A DNA stretch of 64,000 nt from Diphasiastrum complanatum (lineage: Eukaryota; Streptophyta; Lycopodiopsida; Lycopodiales; Lycopodiaceae): positions 28,694,359-28,758,358 of the forward strand of contig CM055092.1 of the NCBI GenBank assembly GCA_029204225.1, written 5' to 3'. Below the pieces are notes generated by a model that saw only the letters and a program-made list of their open reading frames with translations, was not told the DNA's origin and did not search any database. The translations under genes were made by a program, and so were the position numbers. Shown in pieces: positions 36,020 to 47,749 of the stretch. The number at the start of each line of letters is the position of its first letter. Position 1 is the first letter of the stretch.

Positions 36020-36400
36020 ATCCTCTGCACTACAGCGGCCTTGACTGATGCCCGTTTCACTTGTTTGTTCGCATACAATCCTCTGCACTATAGCACCCTT
36101 GTCTGATGCTTCCTTTAATTAATGTAATGGTTTACCATGCTCCGCTTGAAGCAAACAATTGTCAGAATCAGAACTCGCATCTAAGCCTTGATGCCAATCA
36201 GCCATATTCGCAGACTAGATTTTACATCAGAACTCTCGCATCTGTGCCAGGGCTAAATATTCGCACTCTGCTTTTTTTTGTTCCCTCTCATTCGCACCCA
36301 CCCTCTGTCTTGAACTAAAGTTCGCATTTACTTTTGAAGCATGCGATCGCAAAGGTGGGCCGGGTCTTTTAACGCACGACCAATTGGATTTTTGCCACAT
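36020..36400 (-). promoter_or_regulatory. COX16 5' UTR and promoter with a site II-like TGGGCC box
   Basis: TGGGCC at 36356-36361 lies about 340 bp upstream of the ATG. TGGGCC/T 'site II' boxes are known in promoters of plant respiratory-chain genes and bind TCP factors. CCAATTGG is near 36383-36390. A 31-base sequence beginning TCCTCTGCACTA occurs twice, at 36021-36051 and 36079-36109 (27 of 31 identical), immediately before the start codon. No clear TATA box was found. Regulation is inference. Confidence 0.4.
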
Positions 36401-37290
36401 GGCATGCTTGAACCTGGCACTCTATTTTAATCGTGGATGTGGTGGCAAAGTCTCCATGTGTGAATAAGAAATCATCTCCATGTGTGGATGCGAAATCCAA
36501 CTGTAGAGACCTTCAAACTAGCTACGCAATTTTGTCCAGATTCAAATTGAATAGGAATTTTAAAGACAAGTGAACCGTATGAGATATTAACAATTGAATT
36601 ATAGATGTTGCGTAGGAGCTTGTTAATATAGTCATCACAAGTTGAGTTTATTAAGTGAAATGTTCCAACCTTTCAATATGAGTCTTGTGAAACGACCGAT
36701 CCCCAACATTATTTCCAAACAGCTTGAGTTAAATGCTTCACTTTCATGTCATGTCATGTAATGTATGGTAGTTAGCATGGAGCTAAGATTATTTTGTGTA
36801 CGAACGAGTTTGTGTAAAGTGAAGGTTTTTTGGCTACCAATTTGAAATGTTGCTTTTCATTGTTGCTTCTCAAATATTTGTACATAGTTTCATTTGGTTT
36901 AGATACATGTGTTATGATATTTCATAACAATTCCAAAAACTCTTTTGTAAGCAATTCAAAAATTTGATGTGAATTGCTATCACCAAAGAGTGAGGTTGAG
37001 GCAAGAAACTCTTCAAAAATAAATGATTGTTTACAAAAATGCTTTCAATGCCTGAAAATATGCCTCAAAAGGTACTCTCATATCACATATGTTGACTTAC
37101 ATATATTTAATTTGACATTAATACAAAGTTTCTATTCTATTTTTAAATATCTTTTTTAAATATAAAAAAAAATCATTTATAAATAAAAAAACAATATATC
37201 AAATACTGATATATAACTTCACAAGTTTTATCAATAAATGAATTGGTCTATAATTGTGTATTCATGAAAACAATGAAGAAATTGTAATAT
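36401..37290. other. No gene recognised
   Basis: AT-rich spacer with short frames only. Confidence 0.4.
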
Positions 37291-37298
37291 GTTTTCTC

Positions 37299-37786
37299 CA
37301 GTGTTGGGCGGGTATTAATATTTCTAATACCAGCCGAGTATGAATATTACCATGTTTGCAAATTGGTGGCTGGTATCAACCGCCATGGGTATTGGAAGGG
37401 TGATATCATCCGAGTATAAACCCGGGTATGAGTATATAATTTTTTTTTTCTAAAATTAGAATTTTTATCAAGGGTAATATGCATTTAATGAAAAGCATGA
37501 CATTTTATGACCTTTTTAACTTTGTTGATGCCCACGAATGTCTTTGGGCCACCATGAATAATATCTATCACATATGTAAATTTTGGAAACCAACTAAAAA
37601 TGGATACTATATTCATACCATGGTAAAATCAATTTTTTTGCCCCTAATTCGGGTATCGATATGTGCATTAATGGGCTAAAACCAGCCCATATCACAAAAC
37701 CATATACTGGTCGGGTATGTTCAGTGATACCATTGTTGATACCATTGCTTATACCACCCGTGCACCTATATACTTGCCCAACACTA
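37299..37786. mobile_element. Non-autonomous hAT-type MITE, 488 bp
   Basis: Left end CAGTGTTGGGCGGGTAT and right end (complement) TAGTGTTGGGCAAGTAT are terminal inverted repeats of about 17 bp with hAT character. They are flanked by 8-bp repeats GTTTTCTC (37291-37298) and GTTTTGAC (37787-37794), six of eight matching, the size expected for hAT. GGTAT/ATACC words recur inside both arms (subterminal repeats). There is no transposase. Confidence 0.75.
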
Positions 37787-37877
37787 GTTTTGACATTTTC
37801 CAAAAAAGGTTATTGATTGTTAGCAAGAATAAGTAATTAGGACACCATGTTTATAAGCATGCAGAAGCTAGTGCTTT

Positions 37878-37990
37878 GAGGTGTGGTGATTTTCCTCTCA
37901 AATTTCTAAACTAGGAGATTCGCCTTTCTCCCAAATGAATAATGTGATATGTAATTTGAAAATGCCATTTGCAAATCGCCATGGAAAATG
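37878..37990 (+). repeat. Dispersed repeat, copy 1
   Basis: Starts GATTTTCCTCTCAAA, then AAACTAGGAGATTCGCC and TTGCAAATCGCCATG. A second copy lies at 39518-39630 in the same orientation. Family unknown. Confidence 0.6.
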
Positions 37991-38901
37991 TCAAAGAAAT
38001 TACAAAAATCTCCAACTTGTTTAAAAAGTAAATAAATAAAATTTCATTTAAGTTTATTTATTTTCTATTGTTGAAATAAGTTCCAAGATGTTTTCAAAAA
38101 TTATATCAGAACAAATCGATAACAAATTTGAAAATAGCACAATCAAGTTATTAAGCACGAGAACGAATCGTTCACCATATGATACAAATCCAAATTATCA
38201 TATTATTATTTGAACGAGTGAATATATTTAAGTATTCATTAATAACAATTAAATTATGATAAGTAGCTATATAATTGCTTCTATAAAAAGGAACAAGATA
38301 ACTTAAAAATATGCACTTGCATTCTCTAAGTCTGATATAGTATGTTTGTTCAAGGTCTAACGTACTACAACAAAAAGCACAACCGAACACACATGAGACA
38401 TCGACCCTGGCCACAACAGACTGTAGTGTAACACCAGGATCGTCATATATTAATTGTCAAGTACAAGTGTATGAAAGATTCTGAAGAGTTCTAATGAGCA
38501 AGATAGCTTGACCTCTATCTCAGTTCAGAAACATAAAGCATCTACTTACAATTAGAAGCATCAATCAGAAACAGAGAGTTTCAAGACAACTCTAGAAATG
38601 AAGCTGGGTTAAAAAATCCATTTTGTTACTAAGTGTTTAGCAAGCAACCAAATCAAACGCATAACCTGGTCATCACCGATTGACATCGTTCACCATCCTG
38701 CAATCTTCCATTTTCACTTTCAAGCTAATCGGTTAGTGATGGACATATCGTGCTACTTCAAAGCGAATTTATAGGGCTTACGGTGGCGCTCAATTTTTTC
38801 AATGTGATCTTCCGGTTTTGTCGAAGACAGTTTAAAAACCGCTAATGATGATAGTTTTTTGTTCGCAAGCTAGAAATTGATATGCATAGCTGTATCTTTG
38901 T

Positions 38902-38904
<3 letters not shown>

Positions 38905-38963
<59 letters not shown>
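38905..38963. repeat. (GA)n microsatellite, about 29 units
   Basis: Uninterrupted AG dinucleotides preceded by TTTC. The same TTTCAGAGAG start occurs at the second array at 40349. Confidence 0.95.
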
Positions 38964-38966
<3 letters not shown>

Positions 38967-39517
38967 TCTAATTTATGAAAATAAAATAGGTAGATTTAAC
39001 GTTAACAGGAAACTTAATCTTAATGTTTTCCTAGGCATTATCTAATGATATAAATGACACTTGAAATGGGATTTTTAAATTTGGATCTATTTCAATTTCA
39101 CAGATAGACATACATAAAAATATTGTTGATGTCAATTACTAATCCTAATCCTTTATCCTTACACATGGTAACTATTCAAATTGGCAAGGACTGATCTTAA
39201 AATAAAAAAAGCTTTTTTGGAACCTAGCTTGATGATTCAAATGACCCAAAGGAAGAATTTCTTGAAAAAGTTGTAATTGCTTTGTTTTTCTTTGTTGAAA
39301 AGTACTATTTATTATTTTGAAAATTGCCCTTCTAAATCTATAACCAGTATAGGAAATAATTCTTTTCATAAACATAGAATAAAAAATTATCATTTGGAAG
39401 AACACTAAGCAAGCTTTGTAGAATATTTGAGATCTTTCCACAATGTTAGTATTAGTTAAGAAAAGTCAGTTGTTAGAGAGCCATCTTTTTTATCAAATGT
39501 AAGATGGTAAAAGAAGA

Positions 39518-39630
39518 GGTGGCGATTTTCCTCTCAAAATTATAAACTGGGAGATTCACCTTCCTCCCGAATGATAATGCAATACAAGAAATGAAATTCG
39601 AAATTGCGATTTGCAAATTGCCATGAAACA
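39518..39630 (+). repeat. Dispersed repeat, copy 2
   Basis: Partner of 37878-37990, with GATTTTCCTCTCAAA, AAACTGGGAGATTC and TTGCAAATTGCCATG in the same order. No flanking TIR or duplication seen. Confidence 0.6.
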
Positions 39631-40347
39631 TCTCAAATAGTATACAAAGCTCGCTCAGTGTTATTTCAAACAATGCTTTTTTATTCGACATTTTTGAAAA
39701 CAATCATTACTATAAAAGTATAGCATACAAGCTGATTAGCATGCGAACTGCATGCAGATATACAAGTATAGTAAATATAGCAAGAAAGTTTTTTTTCCCA
39801 ATCTTGGCTTCTATAAGTGCAAATTGCAATAATTTTGATAAGATGTTTTCATTCACGGCTATCTTGCTATGCAAGGATCAAGAAAACAAAACACGTACAA
39901 AGCTACATCACTGGTAAAGAACGGAGATGTAATTGTGATAAAGTATCATTGAAGAAAACTGGTCAAAGTTGCTATTACAAATCACCTCCTGTCAACAATG
40001 ATGGCTTTTGCCACACTTGGCAGAAAATTCCTATGCAAAAAACAATCAACAAGCTGCAATTTGAAAATTTTCAGAGTTCTAGCAAAATCAATTGAAAAAC
40101 ATTTTAAGAGAATAATATGTGCGACCTAACAGTTAGTAGAAGGGCATGGAGAACCTGGCAAAATGCATTGGAACTACAAAAAAATGTATTATAGGCGAAA
40201 AACAACTAAAGTTGAAAAGAGACAGATTTCTGATTTACAGACTGGCAAGCAATTTCTAGCAGATTCTAGTTCGCACACAGATCTCAGTACATGCAGAAAG
40301 AAATACACTTCAAAAAAGTAGATTTCCGTTCGCACGAGAGAGCAGAT

Positions 40348-40350
<3 letters not shown>

Positions 40351-40385
<35 letters not shown>
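40351..40385. repeat. (GA)n microsatellite, about 17 units
   Basis: Uninterrupted AG repeat preceded by GATTTC. It lies in the 3' flank of the DOG1-like exons. Confidence 0.95.
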
Positions 40386-40388
<3 letters not shown>

Positions 40389-40520
40389 CAATACACACCT
40401 ACGTTACATACTATGCCACGTTGCTATTCTCTTTGAAGAGATAGCTTTAATTTAAGCATAGGACAAAATTGTAACTAGTCGTAATTGAAGCAAAAGACAT
40501 TACTTACAAAAGCCTCTTTC

Positions 40521-41283
40521 TCACTCTATCTTCTTTGCAGAGACCAACTCAAAAGCTGCAATGCTGCATCTTGCCGATTGCACAGCAGCGAGCAAATTAA
40601 ACAGTTTTTGAAGAGTTTGAAGTTTTAATTTTTCTGCATGTTTCAAGAGTTGTTGAAGATTCTCAATACTGAATGGCCTTGTGTGCTTCTGAGTGATTAC
40701 TTTCGGTTGAAGCTTCCTCTAAAACTAAGGCTTTTACAATGATGTGATCAGTCAGGAGCATTTGCTATGCAATTCAAGTCTGTTAGTAACATTTACATCA
40801 GATATGAATTTTAGGACGTAAGTTTGCACTAGATCTACTTTATTTCTGAAATGGAGCAAACCTATATGTGTTCAAAATATTGCCCAGCCCCCCAATGTCT
40901 TCAATCCAAGGTGCAAAGGGGATGGACAATAGTTTCAAATCTATACTTTCCTCATCTACCTTCTTCGACTATTAATGCCCAAAGAATGTAATCGTATCAA
41001 ATACTCAGTGATAGGAGAGAGATACAGACCTGGAACATTGCAAACTTAGAGGAAAGCTCATGTTCAACTTTCTGGGTGTGGTTCTGAAGATTAATCATAT
41101 TGGACAACTGCTCATCAGAAAGCTCTGACATCAGTGTCTGGAGTGCTGCAGGGCTGAATGGCTTCCCCTGACTCTCACCACCCAAAACAGAGTAAACAAG
41201 CACCAAAGAAGATGTTGGTCTCCATCCACCAAGCCAAATGAAGGCACCCTCCAGTGGGAAATAATGTTGGCCTGAATTTTTGT
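40521..41283 (-). CDS. DOG1-domain protein, last two exons (partial gene)
   Basis: One exon ends at 41030 with CAG|GTCTGT; the next begins at 40718 after TTTTAG and ends with TGA at 40523-40521. Both junctions are phase 0. The upstream exon carries LEGAFIWLGGWRPTSSL and LSDEQLSNMINLQ, the central DOG1-domain signature (WxGGWRP). The downstream exon carries LQQLLKHAEKLKLQTLQ, the C-terminal helix that follows in this family. Acceptor options for the upstream exon are at 41283 or 41271. DOG1 domains occur in seed-dormancy regulators and as the C-terminal part of TGA bZIP factors; no bZIP was found here. The N-terminal exons are unresolved: an open segment at 41811-41626 with a good GTAAGT donor does not match in phase. 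It could be a truncated copy. Confidence 0.65.
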
Positions 41284-42555
41284 CTGCTTGCATAACATTG
41301 TTGGCTTTCCTCGGTACTTTAACAAAAGAAAATATAAAATAAAATCTCTGCTGAAAGTTGCAAGGTCATAGTTTTATATGAGACAAAATGCCTTTCTAAA
41401 TCTCTGGATGACAATCTTGTCACACTCAACACCCTCAACACATCTATGGAGCCATTGCATTTTCAAGACGCTGGAGAGATGTAAGATGTTGTCTCTGATC
41501 CATGAAGCAGTTCTCACCCAATTTCAATAAGCCAGGCATCTGGTGAGATACTACTTAGTGCACAGCTGAACAGTAGATCAATCACAATAAAGTTACAACC
41601 CAGATGAATTTGGTATGAAACTTACAAAAATGAATCTAGATTGCAGCAATTGTTGAGGAATACATTCACCAAGGGCATTCATCAACGAACAGAAAAAAGC
41701 AACAATAACTTCGTGTGCGAGACTCGGATGCATGCGCGCATCCCAACTGCCGTCAAAACTGGTATATATCTCAGCATCAGCATCCAGCAATCCTGCATTA
41801 ACTTTTTCCATATCTTCTTATCTGTCTCAAAATTAAAGATCATGCCAGATGTTTCATACCTGACCGTCCATTTAGTACACCTCTGAGTGTGCCACATGTT
41901 TAACGCTTGACCGTCCATTTACTCCACATTAGAGGTTAGCATTATGCCACGTGGATAGTCTCTTTGAGCAAGGAGCTTAAACTTGGCCATAGGACAAAAT
42001 TGTAACCACTCCCATCCATGGAAAAACAAGGAAGGAGTTAGGTCTAAATGCAACTAAATTACCGCTATTGCCGCAAAGCTAAAAAAAAATAATTTTCACT
42101 TTTTTATCTTTTAGCCTTTACCTTGTTCTAATAAAAAATCAATCTTCATCTTTTCCGGCCTTACCTTTTTTTTTTTTTTAAAAACAAACCAAAATTCTTT
42201 TGTGAGAAAAAGAGAGGGCACTACTTGTAGGGTTATTTCTTTACTTAATAATAATAATATCCCCGCTTGATTAAAAATGATGGGAAAACCCATGCATTTA
42301 CTTAATAGAGGGTGCCATAGCAACAGTAGTAGGTTATGGCAGAACTTGTCGCTGATATTGCACCCTCTATTGGGCCTTTAAAAATAACACTTCTAAAAAT
42401 TACATATGGTAATGTTTGCCCATTTCACACCAAAAATCAGTGAGCCCTATCAAGATTTTGATGATGCTGGCTCAAGTGAGCAGGGGTTCCACTATATATG
42501 TTGTGCTCTCATGGAGATTGCAAGAGAATGTCGATAGTAGCATTTTGATATTTTT
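41284..42555. other. Unassigned; may include missing DOG1 exons
   Basis: Holds the open stretch 41811-41626, a T-rich run at 42167-42179, and direct repeats near 41870-41925 (GACCGTCCATTTA twice). There is no other feature. Confidence 0.3.
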
Positions 42556-42862
42556 TGTCACATTGGCATTTTCTAGTCTTGCTTGTATTTTCCACATTTG
42601 TCTTGTGTTTTTGTGATTGAAATGCATTTCTAAGCTTGAGTATGTTACTCTCTGTAAACAGGCCGTACAGGTACTGTCCTCCACACGTGTGAGGCCACTC
42701 ATCCAAGTTTTTAATCATTTGATCCATTGCTCTTGCTTAAATCATAGTGTAAAGTTCAAGATCTAACACCTAGAACTTGATAGATCTTTGGATTAAGCAA
42801 TCAATAACTCTTAATGATTGATAAGTACAGCCATAATTGTCCTTTTTCTCTGAAAATTGACA
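42556..42862 (+). repeat. 5' LTR remnant of copia B
   Basis: 3' part of the LTR only, ending GAAAATTGACA. It carries CACACGTGTG at 42682-42691, where the 3' LTR copy has the CpG-decayed CACACATGTG. Confidence 0.85.
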
Positions 42863-43452
42863 TGGTATTAAGGCCAAGTCTAAGAGTGATCTAAATGATT
42901 AATAGTTCTTGTGAAATCATTGACAATGTGTTGTTTTTGAGTTTTACTTGAGAGGGCGAGTTCAAGGAGAGAGGTATCATCATTATTTTTGGTCAAGTTC
43001 GATTTGTGGGCTGCTGAAGTATTGTCCACACATGTAAAACCATACAACAACCTTCAAATTAACTTCTTTTAGTGCTTTTGACTAAAAAATGTGCATATTA
43101 GTCCAAAATTCAAGGTGTGCATTGTCTAGATCTAGGTTCAATATATTGAATGCTAATGATCAAATAGTGATTTGAGTCATTGAAGCAATTCATTTTGAAG
43201 CATTAGATCATATCTATAAGGCTAATTTGTTCATATCTTAAGTGTGTGTGAAATATCAAACAAAATTGTACTAGAATCAATTTTTTGGAGGAGTGATTTG
43301 CTAGGATATTCGAAGTAGATCTATTATACCATCATCCAAGTTGAATTAGGATTGATTGGGCCGAGATTAGAAGCTTCGTGGAAAGCTAGAAATCTATCTT
43401 AGATCACTCTTTATCAAGAGATCTTTGTGCATCTCATAGGCTTTCATTCACA

Positions 43453-46087
43453 ATGTCATCCATGGGTGGATATATGTTAGAATCTAGTGAGAAACTAACT
43501 TCCACAAACTATTCCATTTGGAAAGTGAGGATGGAATCACTACGTGTTGCAAAGTGTGTGAGGCATGTGGCCTTGCAAAGTCACACAAGACTTCCTACAA
43601 GAGATCTTTATCAAGATCTACCTCACCTTTGGATCTTATCCATTTGGATGTACATGCTTTTTCTCATGAAAGTAATGGAGGTGCTTTAATGTATGTGACT
43701 TTTATAGATGATTGTACTAGATACACTTGGATTGAATTATTGCCTAAGGAAAGCCTTGTATATGAAGCTTTTGTAAATTTTAAGTCTCTAGTGGAAAAGC
43801 AACTTAGTTCTTGCATTAAAGTTCTAAGATGTGATAATGGAGGAGAGTATATCTCCGACAAGATGAGAGACTTTTGTGAGATCAATGGCATTAAGAGAGA
43901 CCTCACTTGTCCCTACACCCCTCAACAAAATGGGGTGGTTGAGAGGAAAAATAGGAGCCTTTGTGAATGTACAAAGTCTTTAAGACTTGATGCATCTCTA
44001 CCCATCTCTTTTTTGGGGGGGAGGCCATAACTTGTGCTAATTACTTATGTAATAAGCTTCCTAGTAGTACTATTGGGGGATCTCAGCATTTCAAGCTTTG
44101 TTTGGTAATAAGCCCAATGTAAAAGATTTTAAAGTGTTTGAATGTATATGTTATGTCCACATTCCTTTGGAAACTAGAAGGAAAGAAGATGCAAATTCCT
44201 TCAAAGGAATATTTGTAGGCTATAGTGAAAATAGCAAAGGATATAGGATATTTGGTCCTATTTCAAGCAAAGTAAAAGTTAGCAAGGATGTATTATTTGA
44301 TGAATCTCAAAGTTACAAGTTGTCTCAAAATGCATCTAATCTTTTAGGTGATGAAGATCTTGCAACACTCGAGGAGGAGCCTCCTAAAAATGATCTTTTG
44401 GAAGATCAAAATCAAGTTCCAAAGGAGCCGAGAAGATCCACAAGGAGAAAGGCCGAGCCTTTGAGGCTCACATACTTTGAGAAAGGGAAGCAAAGGGAAG
44501 ACACAACTCCTTCTACCTCTTACTCTTTTCTAACCACAATGCTTGGAGAGCCATCATGTTATGAAGATGCAAATAGATCACAAGTTTGGAGAGATGCAAT
44601 GCAAGTAGAGTTTGATGCTTTGATAGATAATCAAATTTGGAATCTTGTACACCTTCCATATGGGAAGCAGCCACTTGCATTTAAGTGGTTCTATAGATTA
44701 AAGTACAATCAAGATGAATCTATAAGGAAGTACAAAGCTAGATTGGTTGCTAAGGGGTTTCTTCAAACTAAAGGCATAAATTGTGAAGAAACATTTGCTC
44801 CTATAGCCTTGTAGATTGATCATTTGTATTGCTACTTTGTTCAAATGCAGTCTCCATCAAATGGATGTGACCAATGCTTTCTTGAATGGCTACTTGGAAG
44901 AGGAAATATACATGTTGCAACCTGAGGCCTTCATCAAGGATGGTGAGGAGGAGAAGGGTTTGCCACTTAAGGAAGAGCCTATATGGCTTGAAGCAAGCAC
45001 CTAGAGCTTGGTACTCTAAGTTGCATGATTTTCTCTACTCTCTTGGCTTCGTGATTAGCTCTTATGAGCCTTCTTTGTACATCAAATGTAATGATGGAAA
45101 GGTCATCATTTTAGTACTTTATGTTGATGATATCATATTGACAGGAAATGATGGTGAAGGCATAAGAAATGTTAAAGTTTCTTTGTCTAGTAAATTCAAG
45201 ATGGTAGATCTAGGACTTCTTAAGTTCATACTTGGAATAGAAGTTTCTAGAGTTAGTGATTTTACTTTTAGAAGTCAATCAAAGTATGCTATTTCCATTC
45301 TTGAAAGGTTTGGCATGAAAGATTGTAAGGGGATTGACACCCCTATGGAGCAAGTTTGTAAAGTTACTAATGATTGTGATGAAGCATCCTTTGAGGACAT
45401 CACACTCTTTAGGAAGCTAATAGGCTCCTTAATTTATTTGACAATCACTAGATCAGATTTGAGTTATAGTGTAAGCAAGTTAAGTCAATATATGCAAGGT
45501 CCTTTGATACATCATTGGAAAAGTGCCAAGAGAGTGCTTAGATATGTCTCTTCTACTAGATTTTTTGGCATTCTCTATCAAGGATCTAGCTTGTACTTGA
45601 GGGCATTTTCGAATTCAGATTTTGCAGGAGACAAGATGGATAGAAGATCCATAAGTGCATTTGTCACTTTTCTTTGTGGAGGAGTGATATCTTGGCGTTC
45701 CAAAAAGCAAGATACAATTTCTCTTTCCTCTTGTGAAGCCGAGTACAAGACATTGACTTCAACAACCAAAGAACTCCTATGGCTAAGAAACTTTTGGTGG
45801 AGCTTCAAGTGCTAAAGGACGAGGAGATCCCTTGCATCTATTGTGACAATCATGCTTCTCAAGAAATTGCTACCAATCCAATCTTCCATGCTAGAACAAA
45901 GCATATTGAAATAGCTCATCACTTTGTGAGGGAGAAGGTGCGATCCAAAGAGGTTCAACTTCATCATGTGTCATCATCCGAGTGCATAGCTGATATCTTA
46001 ACCAAACCTTTGGCTAAAGATCCATTTTTCAAGTTAAGAGATGCTCTTGGAGTTGTAGATAGATGTACATTAGACTTGTCAAGTTAG
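43453..46087 (+). pseudogene. Copia B gag start fused to integrase-RT-RNase H
   Basis: ATG 43453 gives MSSMGGYMLESSEKLTSTNY then IWKVRMES. About ten codons later the frame changes into CKVCEACGLAKSHKTSY, the end of the GAG-pre-integrase zinc motif, so most of gag, the knuckle and the protease are gone. Integrase D, D and E are visible (FIDDCTR, RCDNGGEY, QQNGVVERKN). A G-run near 44015 shifts the frame; other breaks lie near 44095, 44814 and 44950. RT shows KARLVAKGFLQ, YGLKQAPRAWY and YVDD at 45120-45131. RNase H runs 45600-46080 and ends in DILTKPLAKD. RT is well preserved, unlike element A. Confidence 0.9.
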
Positions 46088-46103
46088 AAGTGAGGAGGAG
46101 GAG

Positions 46104-46945
46104 TGTTAAAAATATCACTTCCAACTTGATGTACTTTGTAGATCTTAAGATAATTGATCTTGATAGGATCTCACACATGTGGAGTCTGTTCCCACATGTG
46201 AAAGAATGTACATAAGTCACTTTTATAAAGTTAGATTGATTTTAGCTCGATCTACACTAGTGTGAAATTGACCTCTAAGTAGAATCTTGAAATTGGTCAA
46301 ACTTTATGTAAATAGATTGGACTTCCATGCGAATGAGTTATTACTCACACATGTCAAGATACCATTCACACATGTGGATAAGCTTCTAGATGATAAGATA
46401 GGAAGATTCCATTAGATCCTATTTTATAGAGAATTCCTATATATATGGAAGACTAACTTTTTGTTTTCTAGCCAAAGAGAATAGTCAACTGTGGGAAATG
46501 AGCACATATGGCTCCCATTGGTGGATCTGGATGACTAGGCACTCTTCACACATGTGAAAGCTTGCTGGACAGTAGAAGCTCGAGGATGTACTTGATCTAT
46601 AAAGGGATCAACCAAATCAATGAGAAGTTGTTGTGACATTGGCAATTTCTAGTCTTGCTTGTATTTTTCACATTTGTCTTGTGTTTTTGTGATTGAAATG
46701 CATTTCTAAGCTTGAGTACTTTACTCTCTGTAAACAGGCCATACAGGTATTGTCCTCCACACATGTGAGGCCGCTCATCCAAGTTTTTAATCATTTGATC
46801 CATTGCTCTTGCTTAAATCATAGTGTAAAGCATCTAGATCAAGATCTAACATCTAGAACTTGATAGATCTTTGGATTAAGCAATCAATAACTTTTAATGA
46901 TTGATAAGTACAATCATAATTGTCCTTTTTCTCTGAAAATTGACA
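46104..46945 (+). repeat. 3' LTR of copia B
   Basis: 842 bp, TGTTAAAAAT ... TTGACA. It contains CACACATGTG or close variants at about 46172, 46345, 46367, 46547 and 46757, and a possible TATA box CTATAAAG near 46598. Confidence 0.85.
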
Positions 46946-47516
46946 TTTCAGCAGGGCAAGACTTTGAATAGCTTGCAAGTAGGCCTCACCATATAAAAAA
47001 GAAAGAGCGCGCATTTTCAAAACACTTATGCCTTCTGTTTTTAGCTATCCGAGATCTTGCCAAATATACATTCATGCTCACAAAATGCTCAAATCGCTCT
47101 AAAACCACTACAAATGTAGTGAGATTATTCCCTGAGGCATATCAAGTGTCGGGTAGGATAGTAATCTGAAGTCAATGGAGAGCCTTGGATATGGCCCTTG
47201 CTTCCTCAAGTTACAAAAACACAAGGCATAATACAAAAAGCATTTGCTATAACATAGTCTAACTTACTAATTATTAAAACTACGATTAGACATCTCAAAT
47301 AACTCTATGGAAGCCAGAGTAATCCCACTAAAACAAAATCTTGGTACATGGGCCAAGCAAAACATGATTCACATCCAATTGACATTATATTTCATCGATT
47401 TATAATGGATATATGTTTGTTTCTATGTTTCAAGATGTAAAGTGCACAAAAAATACAAATTCGTGTATACAGAGAATGATTTCCCTCTGATTTATGCTTG
47501 GTCAAATATATAACTG
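46946..47516. other. No gene recognised
   Basis: Spacer without coding homology or repeat. Confidence 0.4.
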
Positions 47517-47742
47517 CTCGTTTGGAGTATTCATCATAAAGATTATGAAGTACTTGGCATCCGATCAGTGACAAATTTTGCATTGAGCCACATATGTCTA
47601 TATGTACAATATCTAATAGGTCTTTAGCTACATGCTAGTGGCTTGATTTAAATGGCATCCTTGTCTGCTTTTTGACAATGTAGTCTTAGTAGACAAGGAA
47701 TTTGAGTTTCTTATTTGGATAGTCTAGATTAAGTACTATGGA
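47517..47742 (-). pseudogene. Copia integrase fragment related to E1
   Basis: The plus-strand text (AAGTACTTGGCATCC, GAGCCACATATGTCTATATGTACAA, GGCTTGATTTAAATGGCATCC) parallels the E1 sequence at 18890-19060 base for base with many changes. It is therefore the N-terminal integrase region of the same family on the minus strand. No other part of that element is adjacent. Confidence 0.65.
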
Positions 47743-47749
47743 CTTGTAG

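Larger units (their letters stand above)
42556..46945 (+). mobile_element. Ty1/copia element B, 5' LTR truncated, gag-protease deleted
   Basis: The 3' LTR is 46104-46945 and the 5' LTR remnant is 42556-42862, matching its last ~310 bp with a 12-base indel and roughly a dozen substitutions. A primer site follows (TGGTATTAAGGC, three changes from standard), then about 580 bp of leader, gag start, integrase, RT, RNase H, and a PPT of GAGGAGGAGGAG at 46092-46103. About 530 bp of the 5' LTR is lost, and a deletion joins the first 30 gag codons to the integrase. Confidence 0.87.

Noticed and set aside
41626-41811. Possible first exon of the DOG1-like gene with a GTAAGT donor
   Set aside because: Its reading phase does not match either acceptor of the next exon, and the matching frame contains a stop.
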